Below, piece after piece: positions 55,601 to 64,000 of a DNA stretch of 64,000 nt. The notes under the pieces were generated by a model. It was not told the DNA's origin and did not search any database. It was given only the letters and a program-made list of their open reading frames with translations. The stretch is taken from NCBI GenBank assembly GCA_019095985.1, contig CM032661.1, positions 16,269,236-16,333,235 on the forward strand, in the 5' to 3' direction. The DNA is from Streblospio benedicti (taxonomy: Eukaryota > Annelida > Polychaeta > Spionida > Spionidae). The number at the start of each line of letters is the position of its first letter. Position 1 is the stretch's first letter. Position numbers and translations under genes: made by a program.

Positions 55601-56943
55601 TGGAATCATTTGGAATTTATTATTTTCTACATGAACCCTCTCCTAGCGAAGAAAGCAATAACAGTCTGCACACTACCAGTAATATGTGGCTTTGCCATTG
55701 AAATTAGCTTCTTCAAAAAAAAAATAATACAAAAAATAAAAAAAATAAAAAAGAAAAGAAAAGGAAAAAGCTGTATGATACCTTGAGTTGATCATCCAGT
55801 CATGTTTAGAATCACGTAATAATTACTAGTAAAATACTGAATAAACCTATTATTTGTTACAATCAATGTCAATCATATTCCAGGTGCCAGTGTCAACAAT
55901 GTCAATATCAGTGTTTCAGATCCAAAGGTAAGTGCATGCTTGTTCATATATAGCTGCTTAGTAAGACATTTGGCACCGTTTCGACCCCATCTCACAACCA
56001 TAAAATAGGAATTCATAAAAAGGTCACCTTCGTAAATTATTGATACATAATAAATCTCTGACACACATAGACCTGATGTCCTAAAATGTGCAGCTGCAAC
56101 ATGGCTGGTAACCCATTGACCTGTTATAGCACATTGACGTCAATTATCATTAAACCAAATACCACCTGGTATCCTACCGACTACAGCGAACCCACCATTT
56201 TAATCTCCGTGCCTAGTCCCAACTCCGACCAGGGGCTAGTGGAACAGGTAGATTATGATTCAAGGGGTGGCGGATGGCGGCTGTGTGGGGTGTTGATTGT
56301 GTGTGTATATATGTGTGTGTGTGGGGGGGGGGGGGATCAGGTGTGTGTTTCTAGTGTCTATGGGATGGAGAATCTAATTTGAAAAAGATGTAGGATGCAA
56401 AAATAAAACAAACAAGAATCAAAGTGCAATTCAGATATGAAGTCACTGTTTATTTCTTACTATTCCACAAGTTGCCATACGAGTTGCCACCCGCTCGTGC
56501 TGCATGAAGTAAAATATAACCTAGTCGTGAGGGGACAGGGGACGCACACACCATCTTTTTACCCCCACCCCCATTTTCATCGAATGTTCGGTATCTCCGC
56601 TAACCGTGGCGCGTACAACACCTGTGAAATCCCGAGGGTGCCACCCCACCCGTTTTTCAAAAATCCTGGATCTGATTGTGAGATGTATGTGGTGAAAACC
56701 TGGATTTGTGTGTGAGATGTATGTGGTGTGCTTTCATTTGGCTTCTCATTCCAGCCAGAGGAGGACATCCATCTGCAACCAGACGACTACGAGTACGCTC
56801 ACGTGGCCGTCCCGACAGTGAGCGCGGGCCAAAAGGCGAGGAAGCACCATGGCCAGGCAGCCAACAACACCCAGTACTCAGTCGTGTCGTTTGATGTGAA
56901 CAATAGAGGAAGGGTCAAACAGGACGATGATAGTGATGACTGA
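47679..56943 (+). CDS. Ig-domain receptor, long-tail form with ITSM-like tyrosines (318 aa, inferred)
   Basis: Exons 47679-47893 and 48246-48442 are shared with the short form. The rest are 53202-53312 (TM), 54205-54276, 54491-54544, 55296-55370, 55884-55927 and 56755-56943. Exon 2 ends in phase 1 and both TM exons (48688, 53202) start with two bases, so either joins in frame; this chain totals 957 nt with no stop. TM: GSAAVLLVLVVIVFSC then AKKAAAAKPK. Tail tyrosines: DPVYCN (Y205) and RYENHT (Y218) fit YxN Grb2-type sites; TYYNAV (Y224) and TQYSVV (Y297) fit the ITSM pattern TxYxx(V/I); EYAHV (Y270) is ITIM-like. Joining to the Ig exons is inference. The alternative is a separate gene whose ectodomain I failed to find between 49.6 and 53.2 kb. 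Confidence 0.6.
47914..48020. mobile_element. Fragment of the CAGTAGAACCTC MITE family
   Basis: It starts TACAGTAGATCCTCTATTTAAAG and contains CCTCTATAATGAGAATACC. It lies in Ig intron 1, and the right end is lost. Confidence 0.5.
48688..48822 (+). CDS. Ig locus cassette A: transmembrane exon
   Basis: Phase 1 at both ends. HFVWKDVLAALALLVMVGLV continues to SYCGIHLYVYVRRKD, a single TM helix with a basic inner flank. Confidence 0.85.
49476..49621 (+). CDS. Ig locus cassette A: acidic cytoplasmic tail and stop
   Basis: It begins LKRIADENDPAKKLSFMNIH and ends in a run of Asp/Glu (SSDEEGEEGEEDLDSYI), stop TAG. The acceptor CAATATTTCAG is strong. The acidic cluster could serve in trafficking; no tyrosine signalling motif is present. 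Confidence 0.85.
49885..49890 (+). terminator. Polyadenylation signal, short-tail Ig form
   Basis: AATAAA lies 264 bases after the short-form stop and upstream of the second cassette. Choosing this site would end the transcript before cassette B. Confidence 0.5.
49990..50470 (+). mobile_element. LINE 3'-end fragment
   Basis: The peptide ETGRFENIELEQRLCIFCER then NEIENEVHFLIN matches the C-terminal Cys/His segment typical of CR1/L2-like LINE ORF2 (RxCxxC...IExExHFLxxC). It is followed by short 3' UTR-like sequence and a tail TTTGACTTTGACTTGACC, typical of LINE 3' repeats. It is 5'-truncated and carries stops. Confidence 0.75.
50471..53201. other. Region between the two Ig cassettes
   Basis: I looked here for a second ectodomain (signal peptide, or an Ig Cys-Trp-Cys pattern with good splice sites) and saw none. 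It would be intron in the long form. A MITE-like stretch with CTCCCTTTTAACTAAGGGCACC lies near 52675-52830. Confidence 0.45.
53202..53312 (+). CDS. Ig locus cassette B: transmembrane exon
   Basis: The acceptor CTGCTGTCAG precedes two bases that complete a phase-1 codon, then WGRGAVGGVAGSAAVLLVLV and VIVFSCAKKAAAAKPK. Very GC-rich. The donor is AAAA|GTAAGT. The Gly/Ala-rich entry and basic exit fit a type I anchor. Confidence 0.8.
53470..53700 (+). mobile_element. Fragment of the tRNA-derived SINE family
   Basis: The words GGTACAGGTCATTTGG, AAAGAGTGAGTTAATG and GAGCGATTAGCATTGTGC correspond to the SINE body at 45530 (GGTACAGGTCAGGCG, GAGTGAACGCTAATG, GTGATTAGCCTGTC). The tRNA head is missing or eroded. 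Confidence 0.5.
54205..55927 (+). CDS. Ig locus cassette B: tail exons 2-5
   Basis: Exons 54205-54276, 54491-54544, 55296-55370 and 55884-55927 encode NEKSGNGQTTKKSGENSQSP, then DVGDPVYCNTEGVTTHDQ, RYENHTYYNAVQPTRSPHSS and GASVNNVNISVSDPK. The first three junctions are phase 1 and the last is phase 0. Three tyrosine sites lie here. Short phase-1 exons each carrying a motif are typical of immune-type receptor tails. Confidence 0.75.
54684..54837. mobile_element. GGCAGATCC-family MITE, reverse orientation
   Basis: Ends CATAGGCAGATCATGG and CATGGATCTGCCATTG. There is a G run of about 16, then CCACCAAAATACCTCATTTT and TTCATGAAATCCTTTAAGTG. It lies in an intron of cassette B. Confidence 0.85.
56530..56680. 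mobile_element. Decayed GGCAGATCC-family MITE, reverse orientation
   Basis: Words GCGTACAACACCTGTGAAAT and TTTTTCAAAAATCCTGGATC mark the right half. The left end is not recognised. Confidence 0.5.
56755..56943 (+). CDS. Ig locus cassette B: last tail exon
   Basis: It opens PEEDIHLQPDDYEYAHVAVP and later reads NNTQYSVVSFDVNNRG before ending QDDDSDD and TGA. TQYSVV fits the ITSM pattern; DYEYAHV contains a YxxV motif. AATAAA at 57154 and 57269 could end the transcript. Confidence 0.85.
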   Translation, partial: PEEDIHLQPDDYEYAHVAVPTVSAGQKARKHHGQAANNTQYSVVSFDVNNRGRVKQDDDSDD

Positions 56944-57153
56944 TATTGAGACACTTTAAACTAAATATTATATGCGTTTTTTTTTAAAGAATTGCTGCCT
57001 GTATGTTAGGCGTTTGCAATTCATGTACATTGTAATATATGTGATTTACGTGCGAATACTCACTCGTATCCATGGTAACCGTTGTTGACTCTGTCAGACT
57101 GGGTCTCTAAAACGAAAGTGACTGAAAATCGTTACATCTATGAAAGGGGTCAT

Positions 57154-57274
57154 AATAAAAATGGAGAGGCGATATTCTGTATAATGATCGATATGTATGT
57201 AAACTATTGGGACCATAATTATTGTACTATCTATATCATCCAATGATCTTTTTAAAACTTATCTGTACAATAAA
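57154..57274 (+). terminator. Polyadenylation signals, long-tail Ig form
   Basis: Two AATAAA hexamers, at 57154-57159 and 57269-57274, lie 211 and 326 bases after the stop codon. Confidence 0.5.
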
Positions 57275-57279
57275 TTCTC

Positions 57280-59979
57280 ACCTTTAGATTACACACAAAA
57301 GAATTCCAACTCATGACATTAATTCTCAGTAATTGAGGTCCCCCATCGTTGTAACACTCTCAGTGGAGTTACTTTCTATGAAAATGAGAAATAGTGGTTT
57401 AATATGATATGTATATGTATATACAATGTAAGTGATGCAGCTGCTTCGCATAAAAGTATCTTATGTATTTTTATGATGACATACACGCCCTACAGGCAGG
57501 GTATATTTTTATATGGTAACATGTTAGGCTTTTCACTTGTTCATTGTCATGGTATTCAACACATGACTCTATGTATATATCAATCAATATATCAACCAAC
57601 CAATCAATCAATCTAATACATAATATTCATTCTCCATATTTGACACCCTCCCCCTCACACACACTCATGAAAGTTACTTTGTGTAGAAATTGGAAAAAAT
57701 ATTGATGAGAACCTACAACATAAACAAGAAGTTTTGCACTTATCACGAGTCTCATTACACTGCGTTTCAACTGCTATACAAAACCAGTGTTTTAAATACA
57801 GGTATAGTATCTCCTACAATTTAAGACTGGTGGCAGGTTTCCTCACATTCGGTACCAGAGTTGAAACACAGCACTGTGAAAAAACAACTTGAATCCTATA
57901 TATTTCCTATTGTTTGGCAAACCCCCATATACTTCCCACATGTTGATCGTTAACTTGTTAGTCCGACTTTAATATATGCCTGTGGACACTGACACCTCCG
58001 CTTCTGTATGTCTGGTTGGCATGGAATGCCGAAACAGCAGCATGAGCTGGCGTGTATGCCCCGTACTTTCACGTATGCTACAGATTGTGGGAGGGGGTCC
58101 TTCAGTGTCCCGCCGAGATCTTATGCAGTAATATTATCTTTTACGTAGTGCAAGCCCAATAGCCCTGAAATATAGCTATCGTAAGTGTAACGTGATGTTA
58201 GACATGAACACCTATTATTGTAGACATGCTTGTAGATATTAGTACATGCATTAACCTACTTTGTGCTAATATTTCATTGTACCTTTGATAGATGGGAATT
58301 ATCTAGGCTCTGTGCCAGTCTGCCACCTATTCATCAGTAGACAATGGTGTGACCTAAAGCGCAGCTAGTCACGGTAATGTTGCGAAAGACTGGCATGTCT
58401 AGGGCCACGTGTTCTTGTAGAGGTCAGACTGATCATGAGGCGGCCACCCTTTTTCTATGTCCCATTGGTGAAGGTGACTTGCGAATATGCTCATTATACA
58501 TGAGCTAATGGGGTTTGTTTTAATTCATAATACGTGTCAGGCACTGTCACCTTCCTACCTTTATATAGGGATCGGCATATGTATTTTAAACTATAGGAGA
58601 AACCAAATTTCCCTTTAAAATCATATTTGTATGCAATAATAAGTGGTGTTAGGATATGCTTAACTTGAAAAGTAGCGCACTTGTAAAGTGACACAGATAA
58701 TAAAATTGAATATTTAGATCAACTTCCTGATTTGAAAAAGCCCTGTTCAAAGCAAGCGCCTCTTTTCAAATATGAAATGTCCAAACGTTTCTTCTTTATT
58801 CTAGTGTCTCAAGATTTACATGCAGGCAACGCTGTTACAGAACATTAATGTTGTGAAGAAAAAAAATTGCCGCATAAGACTATAAACCACATAGCTAAGA
58901 ACTTTACCCTACATCCATTTACAGACTCTCATTAAAGTCAACTTTTAAAAGAGTCTAACTTAGTTTTGGGATAGCTTCGTATGTTGACTTAAAAGGGAGT
59001 TGTCACAATACTAGCATAATACGTGTAGTGGACGTGCTTTGGACATATTATCAAACAAAATGATTAGTCTTATAAGTCATATTAATTAAATTCAAATCCA
59101 AGCAGACCACCAGTGTAATCCATGCGTCTTATCCTCTTGTCAAAAGTTACGTGTGCAACTGTGAATAGCAAAAAAGTTACTTGGATTTTTCACGATAGGC
59201 ATATTGGATAGACAATTATGGCTTGGAAGGTATAATACTTTTTTATGTTTAGTATAAAAAGAATATGTTCAATGAATCTGACTCAAAGGTAACAGCTACT
59301 TCTGAAATATTGTAAGTGAATTGAGATTTTTTTACATCTGCCATATGTTATGCACGTATATGCATATCTAACGCAATTTCATTTGTTGTAATGTTCACAT
59401 TGCATTCAACAATGTACATGTACGTAACACATACCTTAAATATTGGTAAAATAAACTAACTAGTCATCTGGAAAATACACATCAGAGGCTTTATCATAAA
59501 ATTCAACTTAGAAAGTCATTGTCCTGGAACAAAAAGATTTTGCCCCTTAAAATATAATAAAACAGTGCTGTGGTTTGATTTGTATGTATAGGACCTGTAA
59601 ACAACAATACAATTCAAATATATATTTCTTTAAAATTCAACTAGATTTTGTAGAAGTGTACTTAAATGAATGAATTTTCAATATGGAACCAGCAAATCAA
59701 AAAAAGTAGATCATCAACCCCAGTGGTTAATGAACATCACTACATGTAAGTGTTTGTAATGTGCATACGGTAAAACCTCTGCGTGAGGGCCACACGAAGG
59801 TGAATGAACATGGGTTCCCATATACCACAGTCACATTAGGGAATCGATGGCTGAGTTATGTACGTTTTGCCACCTGTCAACTGCATATCGGTGGTCACAT
59901 CGGCTGGCTGACGGGCGTTTCTTATGTATCGCTGGAGGCATCAATGAAGACAAAATTGAGCTTGAAGTGAACGGTTGAA
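57280..59979. other. Intergenic DNA, no gene recognised
   Basis: A+T-rich sequence with short scattered frames only. A short inverted pair, GGACACTGA (about 57984) and TCAGTGTCC (about 58102), is too weak to call an element. Confidence 0.45.
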
Positions 59980-60560
59980 AATGGATGATGTCTCTTGATA
60001 CCCCACATTTGCCAGGTATCCGTAACGCGGCAATCACACTCTATCGGTAGATGTCTGTTGATTACCGATTATCTAATCAATCAATGATCGCAGGTGAAGG
60101 CCATAATTACTCGATGTCCGAATGATGAACGGTCATGTGATGCCTCAGTCTCATATGTCAGCTGATGTCTGGCCGATATTCATTCATCGATATCCTGCCC
60201 AAACGATGTCTGATTATCAGCCAGGCATCAATGACTTGGTCACATTCATAGGCAGATCCAGGAGCGGGGGGGGGGGAAGCAGGGGACGCGCCTCCCCCTT
60301 TTCCCACCAAAATACTTCATTTTCATAGGGTTTTTCATGAAATCCCGTAAGTGCGCCCCTCTTTCCATAAGTGCGCCCCCCCCTTTCTGAAAACCTGGAT
60401 CTGCCTATATATGACATTTGCTGGTCGATGTCCGGCGATAGTTGATGCAGGCGGTTTTTGAAAGGTGCAACAATAGCCCATCGGCTCTACATCCTTAACT
60501 TATGTCACTGGTACGTGTACTGTGATGTCCACCAATGTCCACTTATGTCCGGACACGGCT
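59980..60560. repeat. Degenerate repeat rich in GATGTC words
   Basis: GATGTC followed by T/C and G recurs roughly every 30 to 60 bases (GATGTCTC, GATGTCTG, GATGTCCG) on both sides of an inserted MITE. It looks like an eroded minisatellite split by the insertion. Confidence 0.45.
60248..60408. mobile_element. GGCAGATCC-family MITE, intact-looking copy
   Basis: Ends ATAGGCAGATCCAGG and CCTGGATCTGCCTAT are exact complements over 15 bases. The interior (CCACCAAAATACTTCATTTT, TTTTCATGAAATCCCGTAAG) matches other copies. This is the best-preserved member in the window. Confidence 0.9.
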
Positions 60561-60599
60561 CAACCCAAGGATAGTCCAGCGAAGACTAATATCAATGGG

Positions 60600-61519
60600 A
60601 TATCTCGATTTGTGAGATTGCCCAGTTATTCAATTACTGTTAGTAAAATATTGCAAGCGTACCAGGGGCAGCAATCTGGAAAATGAATAAAAGCGTACAT
60701 GTGTCTTATGAAAATTCAACTATTGACGGTCACCAGGAATACATTGGATGTATTCCGTCTGTCACATAATCATATACATTTTCCACAGTCTATCAAAAAT
60801 ACCATTAACCGATTTGGCTATGCGTATGAAATGTTTATACTCATAAGAATAGCCAAATATTAGGTGGTCGTCAATAGACTAGGAAGTAGAGGAAAATAAA
60901 AAAGTTTCTTCCTGCTTTAATGTGTATTTATGTAGGAATTCGAGTGTAAATATAACTGGGTATTACTTTGACTCGAGATTTTTTGTCAAGGCCTTAACCC
61001 TTTCGTGTCTAGTTTTAGCTCGTTTTACACAAAACGTTTGCAAATTCACCCTAAATATATTACTTACATGAACACCATTGTGTCAATATTGATATTTTGA
61101 TCACCTGGTTGTGACACGTGCTTTATGCATAGTTGTATAATCCCACAACTTGTTTTATACGCTTATCCACCATGTCATAATCATTATCCCATTGATGGTA
61201 GAGGAAATACAAAAGCAAAGAAAAAAGAAAACAAAAACTGCAAGAAACGAAGAAAGCGCAAACAAAATCATTTAAACAGTGTACCTAAAGAGTCGTGTTC
61301 ACATGAGGCAACAGAATAACCAATCCCTGGTAAAACTATAATTGGAAATAGAATAAGGTTAGTGCCATGTGAAAGCAGTCTTCGTACTTCCTTGATCTTC
61401 AAAGTATATGCACGTTTATTACATGTAGGTGTGAATTTCAAACTCGACTGTGGACAAATTATTAATTGTGTTCGTCTACACATCTCTTTCGTGTATGATC
61501 CGTAGTAAGTTAACGTGCA
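60600..61519. other. Intergenic DNA, no gene recognised
   Basis: Nothing supported. A Lys-rich frame near 61190-61310 is a product of A-rich sequence. Confidence 0.4.
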
Positions 61520-61696
61520 CAGTAGAACCTCTCTATTGAGACCACCCGTGGGACTGAGCTCAATAGGTCTCAGTAGAGAGGTGATCTCTATAAGGAGTCT
61601 CAATTTGGTCACTTTATGAACATTTGGGACCATGAAAATGGTCCTATTATTGGGGTGGTCTCAATATAGAGGTGGTCTTAATTGTAGGTTCTACTG
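61520..61696. mobile_element. MITE of the CAGTAGAACCTC family, best copy
   Basis: The left end CAGTAGAACCTCTCTATTGA and right end AGAGGTGGTCTTAATTGTAG then GTTCTACTG are inverted. Internal GGTCTCAGTAGAGAGGTG and GGTGGTCTCAATATAGAGG fold back on each other. A TA follows the right end, as in Tc1/mariner-type insertions; the left flank is CA. Confidence 0.8.
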
Positions 61697-61949
61697 TATA
61701 TTAATATATTACTCACTTTGGGTGCCAGATGTGAAGATATGACATCTTATTACTAAGGGTGACGTTGCTACACGTTTTCAAAATATACAAGAGCAAAACA
61801 TATAAGAAAGAACGTGCATTCAAAGTGTACTGTCTGGCGAGTATACACGTATTCTCATTATTATGGATGGTCATGATGTTACATGTTTGTCTATTGACCA
61901 CATTCCATTTTCAAATCCGTTTTTACACTGAAATTATTACACGACTTTC

Positions 61950-62061
61950 ATAGGCAGATCGAATGGGGGGTTTTTTGTAGGATTTTTTATCCATCACGCG
62001 TACAAAACTCATGAAATCTCTTCTGTTCGCCCCACTTTTCTAAAAACATGGATCTGCCATT
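61950..62061. mobile_element. GGCAGATCC-family MITE, short copy
   Basis: Ends CATAGGCAGATCGAATG and CATGGATCTGCCATTG. The interior holds CACGCGTACAAAACTCATG and AAATCTCTTCTGTTCGCCC. Confidence 0.8.
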
Positions 62062-62149
62062 GACTTTAGAGTCCTCTCAATGATAATCTTGAACCGTACC
62101 TGCATACTTATTATGATGTAACTTTAAACGAGGTGACCTTCTATTTCAG

Positions 62150-62280
62150 GTGTTTCCTCTCTGTGTGGCGGCTGGCTTGTATCTGCTCTCCACCTGTGTT
62201 GCCATGAACACCGAAGTGGAGTTCTGGAAGTTGGCACGGCAGGTGATGCTGCAGCAGTGGTACAGCGAGGAGCGGGTCAG
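62150..62280 (+). CDS. Isolated candidate coding exon, unidentified
   Basis: The acceptor CTATTTCAG and the donor GTCAG|GTGGGT enclose 131 nt that are open, GC-rich and hydrophobic at the start: VFPLCVAAGLYLLSTCVAMN, then TEVEFWKLARQVMLQQWYSE. Phase 0 in, phase 2 out. This looks like one exon of a membrane protein whose other exons lie outside the window or were not recognised. I cannot name the family. Confidence 0.5.
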
Positions 62281-62480
62281 GTGGGTCATATGCTAGGGTC
62301 AGGTGGGTCATGAGGGTGTGAGATGGGTAAAATATTAGGGTCAAATGGGTCATGCCAGGTGGGTAAAATGTTGGGGTCAAGTGGGCTATGCAAGGGTCCC
62401 GTGGGACATACGCGGATCAAATATGGGTCGTGTTGGATGCACAAGTACATGGAACAGTGGGTCATGTTGGTAGGAACGAT
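62265..62480 (+). repeat. GGGTCA minisatellite
   Basis: Degenerate units of about 25 to 35 bases, each with AGGTGGGTCAT or TTAGGGTCAAATGGGTCAT, start at the donor of the preceding exon and fade near 62480. The GGGTCA word occurs about seven times in one orientation. Confidence 0.75.
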
Positions 62481-62499
62481 GAATACATGGTGGAATGTG

Positions 62500-62998
62500 T
62501 ATAGGCAGCGTATTGGTAATGGAAGCAGAAGATGAACTGGTTTAGGTCGTCCTGATGGCATGGGACATGTGCCACTGCTTCAACTAGGTAGATCAACTAC
62601 GCATGCGCAAATATAGACATGCTAGCTCATCGGGTGTCACCACCAGAGCTGTCCAGGGTGGAAGAACTTAGTTGTTCAGTTCTCATACGTTTTGAATTTT
62701 TATCCGTGTACTGTATGTTGAAAACACGAAAATTGTATGTGCGCTAGCAAAATCAAACAATATGCCAGTTAAAGTGGTCGACGTGATATTCTGCAAATAG
62801 TGAAAGGACATTGTACAGAGTTTAATTGCATGCAAAGAAAAAAGGCCTAGACAGTGAAACCGGCTTATTGCTTTATTTAACCTGGATAGTTCATAACTAT
62901 ATAAAAATACAGATAACGTGGACATTTTTACTTCTCAAATTCCTGGAGAACGTGCAATTGCCATGGCACACATGCTCATTATGTTGAGCTCTATACCA
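62500..62998. other. Non-coding
   Basis: Nothing supported here. Confidence 0.35.
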
Positions 62999-63255
62999 AT
63001 GTTTTCAAGTATAAGCTATCCTATAAAACCATTTATAATTAATATTAGATAATTTTGTACCCTAAAAATCCAAGATGGCCACCGTTTTTACCTTAAATTC
63101 TAAAAATTGACATATCTTTGACAATATCCATCGTAAACTCATTCTGTCACGCTATATGTAAATGTTTTCAAGTATAAGGCATCCATTGAAACCATTAATA
63201 AGCAATATCAATGAATTTTATACCAAAAAAGAGTCCAAGATGGCTGCAGTGCTGA
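62999..63255. repeat. Tandem repeat of about 163 bp, 3' of the minus-strand gene
   Basis: ATGTTTTCAAGTATAAG(C/G), then ATCC-AAACCATT and TCCAAGATGGC, occurs from 62999 and again from 63162, the second copy shorter. TCCAAGATGGC resembles the YY1 core (AAGATGGC). The repeat lies just past the stop of the cysteine-rich family gene and probably belongs to its 3' region. Confidence 0.7.
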
Positions 63256-63447
63256 CATAATATTCATATAAACATTGCCAAGTTTTCGTTTTTAAATGTA
63301 GTTTATATGAAAATGCAACAAGTACCAATTTACTTTCAACCAATATTTACTGAACTATTATCAATTTTGCATACAAACATTATATTCTACAATAAAATCC
63401 ATTATGGAAATAAGTAAACACACATGTCTGATAATATATCTTGTACA

Positions 63448-64000
63448 TCAATCAGTTACTTCCAATCTGTCAATATCATTATCATTTGATTCATCAATTT
63501 CTTCTTCATCTGCTGGATCATTGCGAGTTAGCGGATTCTGACACTTCCCACCACCCTCACAATGGCAAAACATAGTGCATCCTTGCTTGGAACAGCTACA
63601 TGTTGTTGTGCGACAACCTGGACCAGATGATTTACACTTGCAGTGTATTAGCTGTAATATGGCATTTGGAGCAGACAAAGTTCCAGCAGCTACAGTTCTT
63701 GGTATGAGCATATCCTCATGATCTTGTTGCCAACCATATTCAAGAGGATCCAAATTTGGTGGAGCTTCATCAAGTGCTGACTTCCAAATAGCAACCTGAA
63801 AATGACATCTTAGAAGATTTTCATAGAATGCTTCGTTTGTTGGGTGCATGGTGCAAAGCTTTATTGATGATGTCCCTGCTCTAGCTGTTCTCATTCTCCA
63901 TGACTTCACTCTGTATTCTGTCATTGAGTTGCATGTCGCCGTGATTTTGCCATATGATGCACATGTCAGCTTAATTGCTTGAGTCTCCACAGACTTTAGA
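63448..64000 (-). CDS. C-terminal part of an uncharacterised multicopy protein with CXC-like cysteine motif
   Basis: Minus-strand frame, open to the window edge, so 5'-partial. It reads VETQAIKLTCASYGKITATC, then FYENLLRCHFQVAIWKSALD, a conserved LDPLEYGWQQDHEDMLIPRT, and a cysteine-rich end: LIHCKCKSSGPGCRTTTCSC, SKQGCTMFCHCEGGGKCQNP and an acidic tail (DPADEEEIDESNDND). The cysteine block resembles the CXC/TSO1-type zinc-binding pattern (CxCxxxxC...CxCxxxGxxCxxxCxC...C). From memory, this C-terminus ends long, multicopy, unnamed proteins in many invertebrates. Another relic is at 44970-45525. A mobile-element origin is suspected but no transposase signature is visible here. Confidence 0.7.
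   Translation of the reverse strand, partial: LKSVETQAIKLTCASYGKITATCNSMTEYRVKSWRMRTARAGTSSIKLCTMHPTNEAFYENLLRCHFQVAIWKSALDEAPPNLDPLEYGWQQDHEDMLIPRTVAAGTLSAPNAILQLIHCKCKSSGPGCRTTTCSCSKQGCTMFCHCEGGGKCQNPLTRNDPADEEEIDESNDNDIDRLEVTD

Overview
This window is animal genomic DNA. It carries intron-rich genes with GT-AG junctions, about 60% A+T non-coding DNA with GC-rich coding exons, long (TG)n and (TA)n microsatellites, tRNA-derived SINEs, LINE remnants and many small inverted-repeat (MITE-like) elements. The domain mix is a CUB/LDLa/LRR rhodopsin-type GPCR, a CAP-EGF-ShK membrane protein, and an Ig receptor with tyrosine motifs. This suggests a marine invertebrate, for example a cephalochordate, hemichordate or lophotrochozoan. 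I cannot fix the phylum from sequence alone.

Layout. 1-3.0 kb: a 458-bp direct duplication and a broken LINE reverse transcriptase. 3.79-6.08 kb: a foldback transposon with a perfect 9-bp target duplication. 6.16-10.71 kb: a two-exon gene for a large 7TM receptor; its small intron contains a 100-N assembly gap. 10.7-22.6 kb: no gene seen, but several MITEs and simple repeats. 22.73-39.69 kb: a 16-exon gene. Every splice phase agrees and the exons sum to 698 codons plus stop. It encodes signal peptide, CAP domain, CAP hinge, EGF-like, ShK, a (Pro-Thr-Pro-Ala)n stalk, an uncharacterised juxtamembrane domain, a TM helix and a short tail. 39.7-47.6 kb: non-coding, with SINEs, MITEs and a relic of an uncharacterised multicopy cysteine-rich family. 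47.68-56.94 kb: an Ig-domain receptor locus. The same two Ig exons can join, in phase, to either of two transmembrane/cytoplasmic cassettes. One (to 49.62 kb) has a short acidic tail. The other (53.2-56.94 kb) has a long tail with two ITSM-like and several other tyrosine motifs. 57-62 kb: non-coding with MITEs. 62.15-62.28 kb: an isolated candidate exon. 62.9-64.0 kb, minus strand: the C-terminal part of the multicopy cysteine-rich family, running off the window.

All three host genes are on the plus strand and encode cell-surface proteins. The CAP and Ig genes are neighbours whose introns are filled with the same MITE families. The strongest candidate for something new is the Ig locus, which looks like a switch between two signalling tails. 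Next is the membrane-anchored CAP-EGF-ShK protein with two furin-like sites. All exon models come from splice signals, phase and domain continuity, without transcript evidence.
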